NCBI RefSeq assembly: GCF_900302505.1
Contig: NZ_OMOJ01000005.1
Span: 124,001-188,000, forward strand
DNA: 64,000 nucleotides
Direction of reading: 5' to 3'
Origin: Pseudoprimorskyibacter insulae
GTDB taxonomy: Bacteria > Pseudomonadota > Alphaproteobacteria > Rhodobacterales > Rhodobacteraceae
Below, piece by piece: positions 49,801-57,763 of this stretch. Made by a program: the position numbers and the translations under genes. Every line of letters begins with the position of its first letter. The first letter of the stretch is position 1. The notes beneath the pieces were generated by a model, which saw nothing but the letters and a program-made list of their open reading frames with translations, was not told where the DNA came from and ran no database searches.

Positions 49801-50722
49801 TTGTCGCGGCGTCCTCCTCGGCCTGTTCGACCTTGGGCTGGATCTGGCACGACCCGCAGCGCAAATCATCGCCGAACCAGCTGACCACCAAGGACACCGA
49901 ACCGCAATTGGGCAACTCATCGTCCAGCGCCTCAAGCGAGGTCACGAAATCGGCCAGGCCAGACGGGCTGTGCACATTGGCCAAGGCGGTATCACCCGCG
50001 CCGCGATCGAATTGAACCGGATCCGTCGCCAAGGCATATTCGCCGCTCCCCGGCAGCATCGCCACACCGCGCACGGCGCGCGGCAGATCATCGTCATTTC
50101 GGAAATTCCGAACCACTTCGAAACTGAACTGCGGAACACGATTGCCAAACTTGGCAAGCGACAGGTCTTCAATGACCACGTAGGCGGTGCCGCGATAGGC
50201 TGGCACCATCCCCGGCCCTTCGATTGCCTCCATCTTGGGGTCGGGCAACTGGGTGTGATCGCCTTTGTAAATGCGGATATTCAGATCACGCATCGCAACC
50301 TCGGCCCCGTCCGCCCAAACGCGGCGCACCCCGGCGATTTCGCCCTCGCACAGGGCCAGCGCAAGGCTGACCGAATAGCTGTAGCTATGCACCTCAGGCC
50401 CGCGCGGCGCGCCTTTGCCGCCGCCACCAGACACCGTGACATGTTCTTCGAAGTTGCTGGCCCAGATCACCTGCCCGCCAACCCGCACGCGTCCGAACAG
50501 CCGTGGCACCGCTTTGCCCTCGCCCGCGCCCGACACCCGCAGACGGTCGAGCCGCCCAGCCTCAACCGCGTCCGATCCGCGCCCCATGATACGCTGATCC
50601 AGCGCCCGGCCCAGCGTCGCCCCAGCGAATTGCCCGATGGCAGCCGCCGACAGGCCCAGAACCGTACCGCCAACCGCGCCGCCAATGGCCGCCCCGGCGG
50701 CAGACAACAAAATCGTAGCCAT
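46826..50722 (-). CDS. GTA host-specificity / tail hub protein gp15
   Basis: Largest GTA structural protein, 1298 residues, forming the tail-tip hub and receptor-contact parts. Seen: a glycine-rich N-terminus with hydrophobic stretches (1-40), a TIM-barrel domain around residues 430-730 (GTA_TIM; VSYSGPADWGFRRFI, FCIGSEMRGVTQIRG, KPFWFTELGCAAVDK), then phage-tail-type domains and a beta-rich C-terminus. The start ATG at 50722 overlaps the gp14 stop by one base; the open stretch to 50773 lies inside gp14. Frame is intact over its full length. Last gene of the GTA cluster. Confidence 0.93.
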   Translation of the reverse strand: MATILLSAAGAAIGGAVGGTVLGLSAAAIGQFAGATLGRALDQRIMGRGSDAVEAGRLDRLRVSGAGEGKAVPRLFGRVRVGGQVIWASNFEEHVTVSGGGGKGAPRGPEVHSYSYSVSLALALCEGEIAGVRRVWADGAEVAMRDLNIRIYKGDHTQLPDPKMEAIEGPGMVPAYRGTAYVVIEDLSLAKFGNRVPQFSFEVVRNFRNDDDLPRAVRGVAMLPGSGEYALATDPVQFDRGAGDTALANVHSPSGLADFVTSLEALDDELPNCGSVSLVVSWFGDDLRCGSCQIQPKVEQAEEDAATMPWSVCGQTRSTAALVPTGDKGPVYGGTPADASVIQAIARMRDRGKSVMMYPFILMDQMDGNSLPDPYSGDVGQPVLPWRGRITLSKAPGQNGSPDQSASADAEVAQFYGTASASDFSVVDGQVSYSGPADWGFRRFILHQAALCVAAGGVDAFCIGSEMRGVTQIRGANGFPAVAALLDLAAEVRSLLGPSTKIGYAADWSEYFGYHPQDGSGDVLFHLDPLWADPNIDFMGIDNYMPLSDWRDGDDHADAAAGAVYDLDYLRANIAGGEGHDWYYPSPEARAAQRRVPIEDLAHGEDWVFRYKDLRNWWSQPHHDRIAGVRQGQPTDWVPQSKPFWFTELGCAAVDKATNQPNIFVDDTSSEGGLPIYSNGLRDDFIQWQYLRAMHAHWSEEGNNPVSDVFGGAMVDMSKAFVWAWDARPYPWFPSSGAWTDGDNYRRGHWISGRMGARSLASVVREICEASGLTSIDVSGLYGVVRGYVLPDMADARAALQPLMMTYGFEAIERDGTLVFRMRPGQAPTVLALADLAVDSEIKGDLELRRAGDVDLSGRVRIGYVEADGDHAVATQEAVLPDEGTHAVSAREVPLTLTRAEARQTAERWLSEARVARDTLRFALPASRMDLGAGDLVRLPHEGEQVLARVDRVELSDHLQVEAVRVETGLYTPADFPDDAASVAPVSPAGPVFPVLMGLPLMSEGDDPVAPHLAVTARPWPGRVAAYSASEDGGYTLSSTVTAQSTIGVTQSEMLRAPMGRIDRGSVLEVKLTSGQLESVTDTAFLSGGNLFAIGSGSAEGWEVFQARDAELIAPRTWRLSHFLRGQLGTDADMPDVWPAGSIVVALNGVPRQLPEGDVLRGVERHFRIGPAALSYDDPVYRHRSEVFSGVGLRPYRPVHLRAMRDNGGEQLRWMRRTRIEGDGWDGLEVPLGEQDERYLIRVTRGGVLLRETIVGAPEWLYSAADISQDGPGIVLVEVAQISATVGAGPVAQMTLTI

Positions 50723-51153
50723 TATGCAATCTCCTCTGGAAAGGCAAAACGGGCGACGATCCTGCGTCGCCACGGCAGGCTTAGGGGGCTCTCGACCACG
50801 CCATGCCCGCTATAGGCGTGGATGAAACTGTCACCGGGCTTGGCCTCGATCCCTAGGTGTTTGGCAATCGCGCCATCGCGCATTCGAAACAGCAGAACGG
50901 ACCCAGCCTCGGCCTCTGACACAGGCCGCGCAATCAAATGACGCTGGCCGGCGGCCCAAAGCCGTTCATCGCCCTGCGGCTCGGCCCAATCACGGCTGTA
51001 ATTCGGCGGCACTTCTGGAATCGCGCCAAAAGCGTCACGCCAAATTCCGATCAACAGGCCCAGACAATCGCACCCCGCCCCCCGAACCGAGGCTTGATGC
51101 ACATAGGGCGTGCCGATCCAACGACGCGCCAGTGCAACAATTTCATCGCTCAT
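50722..51153 (-). CDS. GTA gp14, NlpC/P60 cell-wall peptidase
   Basis: A 143-residue tail-associated peptidoglycan peptidase (TIGR02219 type). The nucleophile C30 lies in GCDCLGL and the catalytic histidine H99 in KHLGI, so the active site is complete. In GTAs and tailed phages this protein helps the tail open the recipient wall. It overlaps gp13 by 4 bp (ATGA) and gp15 by one base. Confidence 0.92.
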   Translation of the reverse strand: MSDEIVALARRWIGTPYVHQASVRGAGCDCLGLLIGIWRDAFGAIPEVPPNYSRDWAEPQGDERLWAAGQRHLIARPVSEAEAGSVLLFRMRDGAIAKHLGIEAKPGDSFIHAYSGHGVVESPLSLPWRRRIVARFAFPEEIA

Positions 51154-52040
51154 CGTCTGCTGCCCCCGTCACGAACTGCGGTACTGGAAGGCGAAACCGC
51201 CACCCAATCGTCGGATGGAATGTCCGGGAAACCCTGAAAGTTCAGCGTATTGGCAAACTTCAGGCGGCACGTTTCGAACCGCTTGTCGCAACCTGCGGTC
51301 ACGCGCACACTGTCACCCGCCGTCAAAGGCGCGCGCAACTCTTCCCAAAGCTGAACGCGCCGCAGCCCATCGCCAAGCGGCTCATCACGCTTGATCGCCC
51401 GCGTCAGCCCTTCGGCCGCACCGCTCAGAACCGCGCAGGCCCCACGCTGAAACCACTGTGGAGGCTGCGCACTGACCGACTGGATGACGAAACGATCGGC
51501 GCTTTCGATCTCCATCACCACGCCATCGGCAAAGAAACCGTCCCCCGACAGATCAAATCCGCATGACGCATCGCCAAGCACCGCTGAACAAGGGGCCTGA
51601 AACACTCGCCCGACAGGCCGGTTCAGAAATTCGGTCAGCCCGCGCAATTCCGCACGAAAGGCCGCGCCTTCGCGGATGATTTCACCGATATGCCCGCGGA
51701 ACAGGATCTTGCGCTCTGACGTATCGGCCCAATTGACCAACCACGCCACAACCTCGGCGCCATCATAGCGCCCTGCGGCGATATCGGCTTCGGTGATGGC
51801 GGTGGCGCTCAGGGCACCGACGGCTTCGGAATTGTCCACCGAAAGCCCCGTGCCTTGCTGAAGCGCCGCCGCACTCAGACCGCTATCCGCCCGGAACAGC
51901 ATGTCATCAAAGCGCAAATCCCGGTCGTGATCGGTGAACCCCTGTGCCACGCCATCCTTACGCACAACGGCCCAAGCATGGGACACCGTCGTCAACCCGG
52001 TTTTCATATGCTGGTGAAACCCATCCACATTCATCGTCAC
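51150..52040 (-). CDS. GTA gp13, DUF2163 tail protein
   Basis: A 296-residue protein of the DUF2163/TIGR02218 family found in GTA and siphophage tail tips. The GTG at 52040 overlaps the gp12 stop (GTGA) and sits 6 bases after GGAGGT; an ATG two codons later is an alternative. Four or more cysteines (APCSAVLGDASCGFDL, AGCDKRFETCRLKF) are conserved in the family and bind an iron-sulphur cluster in the Rhodobacter tail structure (from memory of the RcGTA work). Confidence 0.9.
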   Translation of the reverse strand: MTMNVDGFHQHMKTGLTTVSHAWAVVRKDGVAQGFTDHDRDLRFDDMLFRADSGLSAAALQQGTGLSVDNSEAVGALSATAITEADIAAGRYDGAEVVAWLVNWADTSERKILFRGHIGEIIREGAAFRAELRGLTEFLNRPVGRVFQAPCSAVLGDASCGFDLSGDGFFADGVVMEIESADRFVIQSVSAQPPQWFQRGACAVLSGAAEGLTRAIKRDEPLGDGLRRVQLWEELRAPLTAGDSVRVTAGCDKRFETCRLKFANTLNFQGFPDIPSDDWVAVSPSSTAVRDGGSRR

Positions 52041-52669
52041 AGGCGCACCTCCACCACAGGTACATCTGGCGCCTGCCCGGCCTGAAAGCTGGCGACGCTG
52101 GTTTGAATGCGGTTGGTGTCAAACCGAACCGGCACATCAAATTCGAACCCAGCCGTCACCACCGATCCTTCGGGCGGCGCGGTGTCCAGGCTCACCAAAC
52201 CCGTCGACGTGTCGATCTCAAAATGGACACCTTCGCGCATCGGGGTCGATTGCACGGCAACAATCACAGTGCCTGCGACGGGCTTCACGATGGGCCGGGC
52301 GTATTCCGCCGGACCAGACCGATACCGTTTCACCAGCTGGAACTGCGTTTTCTGCCCGTCGCCGGTACCGATCACCTGATCGTCTTCGCCCGGCTTTTTG
52401 GACGGCCGGCAAGATTTGAAATCCGACCAATCTTTCCAGCGAAACCCATAAAGCTGACCCTGACGCGCCTCAAAGAACGCCACCAACGCCTCTAGATCAT
52501 CAAGCGAGCGCATGCCGACACCCGCGTCATAACGGCGGCGCGAATGGGCCCAAGGGGTGTTGCGCTCTTCGTGGCCGCTGGTCAGAGAAACAATATCTGT
52601 GCGCCGTTCCGGGCCACCGACCGATCCAAAGCTCAGATTGGCGGGAAAGCGAATGTCGTGAAAACTCAT
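52037..52669 (-). CDS. GTA gp12, DUF2460 distal tail protein
   Basis: A 210-residue distal-tail protein (DUF2460/TIGR02217), with the typical N-terminus MSFHDIRFPANLSFGSVGG and YGFRWKDWSDFKS. ATG at 52669 has AGGATAAG upstream; the open extension to 52711 is inside gp11 and is rejected. It lies 10 bp after gp11 and overlaps gp13. Confidence 0.9.
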   Translation of the reverse strand: MSFHDIRFPANLSFGSVGGPERRTDIVSLTSGHEERNTPWAHSRRRYDAGVGMRSLDDLEALVAFFEARQGQLYGFRWKDWSDFKSCRPSKKPGEDDQVIGTGDGQKTQFQLVKRYRSGPAEYARPIVKPVAGTVIVAVQSTPMREGVHFEIDTSTGLVSLDTAPPEGSVVTAGFEFDVPVRFDTNRIQTSVASFQAGQAPDVPVVEVRL

Positions 52670-52679
52670 GATCTTATCC

Positions 52680-53333
52680 TCAGCGGTTGCGTTGGCCTTG
52701 TGCCAAGGCACGGCTCATCTGCGCGGCAATCTGGCTTTGGGAACGGCGGAAACTGTCGGCATCAGGCGTGCTGATATTCATCACCACATTGACAGACGCC
52801 CCCGTCCCGGATCGCACGCCCAACTTGCCATCAGGCCCGCGCGCCAAGGGCATAATCGCTTCCGGCCCGGCCTCGCCCATCAACCCGGTCGCCCCGCGCA
52901 TTGGAAAGGTCGTCGGGCCGCTGACGATGCCGCCATTGGCAAAGGGCATCACACGGCCTTGCGAAAACGCCGCCCCATCCGCAAAGGCCCCGCCAAACAG
53001 CGATCCGACGCCTTCGGCAATCATTGTGCCGAAATGATCGGTAACCGGCTTGACCGCCGCCTTGTAGGACGCCGAAATCATCGACTGCGCCACGACTTTC
53101 AACGCGTCCGACAGGCGCATTCCTTCAAACACCACACCATCAATCGCCTTGCCCAATCCACGGCTCATCGACCGTTCCAGCCGCGCCATACCGGCATCGG
53201 ACACCGCCAGACTGGAACTGACGCGGCGCAGCTCGGCATCAAAGCCCGCCGCCATGCCCGCCGCCCCGGCAAGGCTGGTTTCCAGCGCATCTACCTGCGC
53301 CTCAAAGGCGCTTAGGTCTTCATACTCCGCCAT
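52680..53333 (-). CDS. GTA gp11, tail tape measure protein
   Basis: A short tape measure of 217 residues, in line with the short-tailed-length GTA particle. The N-terminal 60 residues are helical, the middle GKAIDGVVFEGMRLSDALKV resembles lambda-type tape-measure C-termini, and the glycine-rich PFANGGIVSGPTTFPM is a widespread tape-measure motif. It overlaps gp10.1 by 14 bp. Confidence 0.88.
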   Translation of the reverse strand: MAEYEDLSAFEAQVDALETSLAGAAGMAAGFDAELRRVSSSLAVSDAGMARLERSMSRGLGKAIDGVVFEGMRLSDALKVVAQSMISASYKAAVKPVTDHFGTMIAEGVGSLFGGAFADGAAFSQGRVMPFANGGIVSGPTTFPMRGATGLMGEAGPEAIMPLARGPDGKLGVRSGTGASVNVVMNISTPDADSFRRSQSQIAAQMSRALAQGQRNR

Positions 53334-53526
53334 CTGGCGATCCTTTCTTCGTATCAGGATAGGCCCGCATCAGGTCGGCCAGCCGGTCCCGGTTCATCCC
53401 GGCATCACCGCCCTGCTGACCCAGCATCACCCGCAGCTCTGCCGGGGTCAGCGACCAGAACACCTCTGGCGTCAGTCCCAGCCCATGCAGCCCCAGCCGC
53501 ATCAGCATCGGCCAATCAAACCCCAT
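53320..53526 (-). CDS. GTA gp10.1, small tail assembly protein
   Basis: A 68-residue protein (TIGR02216 type) encoded between gp10 and gp11, with overlaps of 11 bp and 14 bp. MGFDWPMLMRLGLHGLGLTPEVF is its conserved start region, shown here in part (MGFDWPMLMRLGL). GAGGAC precedes the ATG. It probably acts as a tail assembly chaperone with gp10. An open stretch upstream of 53526 is a shadow of gp10. Confidence 0.85.
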   Translation of the reverse strand: MGFDWPMLMRLGLHGLGLTPEVFWSLTPAELRVMLGQQGGDAGMNRDRLADLMRAYPDTKKGSPDGGV

Positions 53527-53848
53527 GGCCGTCCTCAGGCAGGGCAAAAGACCGGGCCAGCAATTCGGCCGCGGCGCGGCTGGCCTCCATCGGCCCGCCG
53601 CCAATTTCGGCCGAGGCCAGATCGACCGCCGACCCTGCCCAGCCACCACCGCGCAGACCCGCAACCAATAGCGCCAGAACGTCCCGCGCCCGAAACCGGC
53701 CCGCTTCGAACCGCTCGACCAAGGCCACCAGCGAATCCTCGCGCAGCCCGGCCTCAAGTTCGGCCAAAGCGCCAAGCGTCAGGCGCATGACCCGCCGCTG
53801 ACCATTTAGGACAATGGCCACATCCCCCCGCCAAGGATTGCCCATCAT
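53516..53848 (-). CDS. GTA gp10, tail assembly chaperone
   Basis: A 110-residue protein of the Phage_TAC_11 type (RLTLGALAELEAGL, then an arginine- and glycine-rich middle). The start ATG at 53848 overlaps the gp9 stop (ATGA); a second ATG follows immediately. It lies in the standard position between the major tail protein and the tape measure. Confidence 0.86.
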   Translation of the reverse strand: MMGNPWRGDVAIVLNGQRRVMRLTLGALAELEAGLREDSLVALVERFEAGRFRARDVLALLVAGLRGGGWAGSAVDLASAEIGGGPMEASRAAAELLARSFALPEDGHGV

Positions 53849-54258
53849 GCCGCGATAAAGCTCAGCTGCCCCGCCGAGGCGAGCGACACCTCATAGGTCG
53901 CCTCGCCATTGTGCGACCCCGCATATTCCAGCGCCGTCACCATGAACGCGCCTTCGACAGTGCCAAAATCGGGAATAATCACCTGAAATTCCGGCGTTTC
54001 ACCGTCGAAAAAGATCTGCCGCGCGCGTTCATCGGTGGTGTCATCACGGAACACACCCGATCCCGAGATGTTGGCCGATTTCACCCCGGCCCCGCCAAGC
54101 AATTCACGCCAGCCGCCCGCGCTTTCCAGCGAGGTCACGTCCACGCTTTCGGCGTTAAAGCTGATCCGCGTGGCACGCAGCCCCGCCATGGTCTGAAACG
54201 ACCCGCTTCCGGTCAGATCCACCTTGATCAAAAGGTCTTTGCCGTTCTGAGCACCCAT
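53845..54258 (-). CDS. GTA gp9, major tail tube protein
   Basis: A 137-residue tail tube protein of the TP901-1 type: MGAQNGKDLLIKVDL at the start, ISFNAESVDVTSLES and the C-terminal NGEATYEVSLASAGQLSF. Its multiple copies form the tail tube. There is 17 bp between it and gp8. Confidence 0.9.
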   Translation of the reverse strand: MGAQNGKDLLIKVDLTGSGSFQTMAGLRATRISFNAESVDVTSLESAGGWRELLGGAGVKSANISGSGVFRDDTTDERARQIFFDGETPEFQVIIPDFGTVEGAFMVTALEYAGSHNGEATYEVSLASAGQLSFIAA

Positions 54259-54275
54259 AGTCTCACTCCTTCAGG

Positions 54276-54674
54276 TTATTGGCTGTCCACGCGTGCGCGG
54301 AATGTCAGGTCGATGCGGCGCAAACCGCCGGTTTCACGTCTGGCGCGGGCGCGGCGAAAGTTCAGGCTGACAAGCCGGCCCGCACTGAGCGAAAGCCCCG
54401 GCGCCTCAAGCGCGGCGCCAACATCGGCGGCCACCTGCTTGGCCCCGGAAAACCCCGCACCATCCGTGACAATTGAAATTTCCAGATCGTGCCACGCACC
54501 CAAGGCCGTCTGATCCGACGCGTCCTTGACCGTTTCCGCGCCGATCATCACGTAAAGCCCCGGCAAAGTGCCTTGCGGCGCAGCATCGAACACGGGAACC
54601 GTCGACAAGGCCGACCAGGCGCTCAGCCGGTCATAAATGGCCGTTTGCAACGCCAATGATTGCGCATAGCTCAT
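54276..54674 (-). CDS. GTA gp8, DUF3168 tail terminator
   Basis: A 132-residue DUF3168 protein (LQTAIYDRLSAWSAL, GLYVMIGAETVKD). The family forms the tail-terminator or head-tail joining ring. The ATG overlaps the gp7 stop (ATGA). Confidence 0.88.
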   Translation of the reverse strand: MSYAQSLALQTAIYDRLSAWSALSTVPVFDAAPQGTLPGLYVMIGAETVKDASDQTALGAWHDLEISIVTDGAGFSGAKQVAADVGAALEAPGLSLSAGRLVSLNFRRARARRETGGLRRIDLTFRARVDSQ

Positions 54675-55009
54675 GCCGAGACCTCCTCATTTGCGAAACA
54701 CGTCAGGTATCGTCCGGCCCGATCCGCCTCGGATACGGCAATGATGCGAAACAGCCGCGCACCTTCGCGAAACCGCTGCCCCGGCTTGGGCCGGTTGGTT
54801 GCACCCGCAGGCGCTGCGCGAACGGTGATCCGGTAGCTCGACAAGGCCAATAGCCCCGCGTCCGTACTCCGCTCGCGGCCAGAACCGGGCCGCAGCTCGG
54901 CCCACATCGTCCCAAGAACGCCCCAAGCCTCAGTCGCGCCGCCCGCGCCGTCCGGCACTTGGCTTGCCGCCTCAAGCACCAGCTTGCGGTTCAAAACCGG
55001 CGCGCTCAT
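54671..55009 (-). CDS. GTA gp7, head-tail adaptor (stopper)
   Basis: A 112-residue head-closure protein of the phage head-tail adaptor family (LNRKLVLEAASQVPDGAGG, AELRPGSGRER, RFREGARLFRIIAV). The ATG at 55009 overlaps the gp6 stop; an extension to 55075 lies inside gp6 and is rejected. Confidence 0.88.
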   Translation of the reverse strand: MSAPVLNRKLVLEAASQVPDGAGGATEAWGVLGTMWAELRPGSGRERSTDAGLLALSSYRITVRAAPAGATNRPKPGQRFREGARLFRIIAVSEADRAGRYLTCFANEEVSA

Positions 55010-55599
55010 CGTGCCAGCCCCAGACGCATTGGCCGATACCGCGCCAAAAGCGATGTCACACCGAACGGCATGCAACCATCCCCAAGGGCGGTCTCATCCC
55101 GGTATTCGTAGTAATGCGCCGCCAAAAGCAAAACTGACTGCTGAAGATCGGCGGGCAATCCACTGAAATCGGTCGAAAAACCTGCGGCAAATGTAACCTC
55201 GATTGCGCCGCCAGATACCGGCTCAGGCAGGCGGCCAGCGCGCGCGGCGATCTTGGGCTGATGGGCATCCGGCACCAAACGATAAACCGTGTCAGCCACC
55301 GTTGACGCCGCACCGTCCCCATCCAGCAACACGACCGATGTCACCGATTGCACCGGGGCCAACGGCAGGATTTCCGCCACACCATCGCGCCACGCTTCAA
55401 GCCGCAGCGTAAAGCCGCGCTCGATCAAAACCTTGCCGGTTCGCCCCTCTACCGCCGCCAGGGCCGCACGCAGAAAAGACGCCAGAACCTCGTCCTGAAC
55501 CGCATCCTCCGCAAACCCCGAGCCCATCCGCAAATGCGCCTTCAACGCATCGACCGGCAGGGCCAACAGGGGAACCTGGCTATCCTCGTTCACCATCAT
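55006..55599 (-). CDS. GTA gp6, head-tail connector
   Basis: A 197-residue connector (TIGR02215, phiE125 gp8-like): VDALKAHLRMGSGFAED, then LRAALAAVEGRTGKVL and a C-terminal LLLAAHYYEYRDE helix. ATG at 55599 has GGAGA at good spacing, and another ATG follows directly. The region 55600-55753 to gp5 holds no gene. Confidence 0.88.
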   Translation of the reverse strand: MMVNEDSQVPLLALPVDALKAHLRMGSGFAEDAVQDEVLASFLRAALAAVEGRTGKVLIERGFTLRLEAWRDGVAEILPLAPVQSVTSVVLLDGDGAASTVADTVYRLVPDAHQPKIAARAGRLPEPVSGGAIEVTFAAGFSTDFSGLPADLQQSVLLLAAHYYEYRDETALGDGCMPFGVTSLLARYRPMRLGLAR

Positions 55600-55753
55600 C
55601 GACTGTCTCCGAAATCCAGAAATTCGACCCGCGGGCCCGAAGTCGGGCGCGCACCACTCACGTTGCTCGGACGGAGGGGAGCAGCTAGACAACGCAAGCT
55701 CTCAACCCGGTGCGCGCCCTATGAAGGCGGGTCGCCCCGCCCTCATCCCGCGC

Positions 55754-56932
55754 TTAGCTGACCGCGCATTTCAGCAGTTTGATCGCGGCAAAGTCGCTCA
55801 CATCGCCGCCAACGCGCTTGGTCGCATAGAATAGAACATGCGGCTTGGCGCTGAACGGGTCGCGCAGAACACGCAGGTCGGGGCGTTCGGCAATGGTGTA
55901 GCCCGCACCGAAATCACCAAAGGCAATCGGCGTGGCATCGGCAGCCACATCCGGCATGTCCTCGCAGATCATCACCGGATAGCCCAGCAAACGCGCAGGC
56001 TCGCCCGCCGAAAGACCATCCGACCACAGATGACGGCCATCGGCATCCTTCAGCTTGCGCACGGCACCGGCGGTTTTCGAATTCATCACGAAGGTGCCAT
56101 TGGCGCGGTACTGCGCCCCCAGCGCATAGACCAGATCAATGATCGCATCGCCCGACGCATCCAGCGCCGCCGCCGCGCCCGAGGCCACATAGCCAAGGCT
56201 GCCCCAGCTCCAGCTGTCATTGGCAACCGCCGAATAGGTCAGGAAACCCGTCGGTTTATCGGTGCCATCACCACTCACAAAAGCTGCCGCTTCGGCGCGG
56301 GCGAACTTGTCGGCGATACGGCCCGCCAGCCAACCCTCAATATCAAACGCCGCATCATCCAGCAGGCGCTGCGAGGCTTTCGGCAGCGCGTTCAGCTCAT
56401 AGAGCGGGATCGAAATGCGGTCGATGCTGGGCGTGCCGGTCTCAGCGGTCGAACCGGTCTCAGTGGCCCAGCCCGCACCGGCATCGGTGTGGTCGATCAG
56501 CACGTCAAACGACGTGGCCTCGACCTGCACCACATTAGCCACGGCACGCAGCGATGCAGTCGACGACAGAACCGACTGAATACGGTCCGAGGTCACCGGA
56601 TCCACCAGAAACCCGCCATCTGAATTGACAGCCGTGGACATCGACTTGGTGTCCAGTTCCAGCCCGCGCAGGGCATCATCATCGCCCGAACGCAGGTAGG
56701 CGTTAAACGCCTTCTGATGTGGCGCGAAACCTTCCGCAGCGGCGGCAAGCGCGGGGCGCGAAGCAATGGCAGTTTTACGATCAAGCATGGTCAGTCGCTC
56801 TTCCTGTTTGTGAAGTTTTGCATCCAATTCAGCCCGCAGGCCTTTGATATCGCCAACCAAACCGGCAAAGGCCGCAGTCAGACGAGAGGCCGAAGACAGA
56901 TCTTCTCCGGCCCGAGAACGGATCTCGGTCAT
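55754..56932 (-). CDS. GTA gp5, HK97-type major capsid protein
   Basis: A 392-residue capsid protein. Residues about 25-60 form a coiled coil (scaffold or delta region), removed in relatives by the gp4 protease; the HK97 fold follows (SMSTAVNSDGGFLVD, WATETGSTAETGTPS, LYELNALPKASQRLL, and the GDFGAGYTIAERPDL C-terminal strand). AAGGGAAA precedes ATG 56932; a frame to 57109 overlaps gp4. This is the best marker gene of the cluster. Confidence 0.94.
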   Translation of the reverse strand: MTEIRSRAGEDLSSASRLTAAFAGLVGDIKGLRAELDAKLHKQEERLTMLDRKTAIASRPALAAAAEGFAPHQKAFNAYLRSGDDDALRGLELDTKSMSTAVNSDGGFLVDPVTSDRIQSVLSSTASLRAVANVVQVEATSFDVLIDHTDAGAGWATETGSTAETGTPSIDRISIPLYELNALPKASQRLLDDAAFDIEGWLAGRIADKFARAEAAAFVSGDGTDKPTGFLTYSAVANDSWSWGSLGYVASGAAAALDASGDAIIDLVYALGAQYRANGTFVMNSKTAGAVRKLKDADGRHLWSDGLSAGEPARLLGYPVMICEDMPDVAADATPIAFGDFGAGYTIAERPDLRVLRDPFSAKPHVLFYATKRVGGDVSDFAAIKLLKCAVS

Positions 56933-56970
56933 GTGATTTTCCCTTGGTTCAATGGTCCTTGCGGCGCGCG

Positions 56971-57519
56971 TCAGCCGCTCGCCAAATCGCGGCGCGCCGC
57001 TTCTACGGCCTCCGCAAGATCGCGCAGCACAGCGTCCTGGGGCTGCTCGCCCTTGGCAGACACCCGCGCACTGGGCAGCATCGGAAAGGTCACCAGCGAC
57101 ACCTCCCAAAGCTCCAGTTCCGTCAAAAGCCGCTGGCCTTTGTCATTCTTCGCCGCCTTGATGGTGCGATACCCAATCGACAGCCCGTCAATCGCCCCGG
57201 CGGCAATCAGCTCTGCCGCCTCGCGCCCCTTGGCCACTGTATCGAGCAGTCGCCCCTTCACGAACAGCCCGCGGGCGTCCTCTCGCACCTCGTCCCAGAC
57301 GCCGATGGGCTGGGCCGGATCGTGCTGCCACAGCATCTTGACCGCACGGCCCTCTGCCGTCAGCCGCGCCAAGGACGCCGCATAAGCCCCGGCAGACACC
57401 ACATCGCCGCCCTGATCGCAGGCCCCGAAAATCGAAGCATAGCCCGCAATTACGCCGCCTTCTTTGACCGACAATTCCGCCTCAAACCGGCAGAATTTCT
57501 GTTCCAATCCTGAAGTCAT
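56971..57519 (-). CDS. GTA gp4, prohead protease
   Basis: A 182-residue HK97-type prohead protease: GYASIFGACDQGGDVVSAGAY, MLWQHDPAQPIG with the catalytic histidine, and the serine in DGLSIGYRT. It matures the capsid protein encoded 38 bp downstream. ATG at 57519 has AAAGGGA upstream; an open stretch to 57600 covers gp3.5. Confidence 0.9.
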   Translation of the reverse strand: MTSGLEQKFCRFEAELSVKEGGVIAGYASIFGACDQGGDVVSAGAYAASLARLTAEGRAVKMLWQHDPAQPIGVWDEVREDARGLFVKGRLLDTVAKGREAAELIAAGAIDGLSIGYRTIKAAKNDKGQRLLTELELWEVSLVTFPMLPSARVSAKGEQPQDAVLRDLAEAVEAARRDLASG

Positions 57520-57538
57520 CCTGATCCCTTTCTTCGCG

Positions 57539-57763
57539 CTACGGCGCGACCCGCAAAAGCCCCTCAAAGGCCTGTGCCAAAACGGTCGCGACGACGCCAT
57601 AAACCGTCAGCCAAAGACGCCGCTCCAGCCGTTCAATCAACGCCTCGATCCGCTCAAGCCGGTCCGTCAGACCCGCGATTTGCAGACCGGCCACCCGCTC
57701 ATGCGCTTCCAGCCGCAACCCCGGCGCACATTCGAACCCGTCAAATCTGGGCCGCTCACTCAT
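57539..57763 (-). CDS. GTA gp3.5, small head-associated membrane-like protein
   Basis: A 74-residue protein found between portal and protease in GTA clusters. Residues 30-50 form a charged coiled coil (LTDRLERIEALIERLERRL) and residues 51-70 a hydrophobic helix (LTVYGVVATVLAQAF), so a membrane-linked or oligomeric role in head formation is possible. It overlaps the portal gene by 8 bp. Its exact function is not established. Confidence 0.8.
   Translation of the reverse strand: MSERPRFDGFECAPGLRLEAHERVAGLQIAGLTDRLERIEALIERLERRLWLTVYGVVATVLAQAFEGLLRVAP

Noticed and set aside
48803-50815. Long plus-strand open frame opposite GTA gp15
   Set aside because: Fully antisense to an intact GTA gene, arginine- and proline-rich, no family features.
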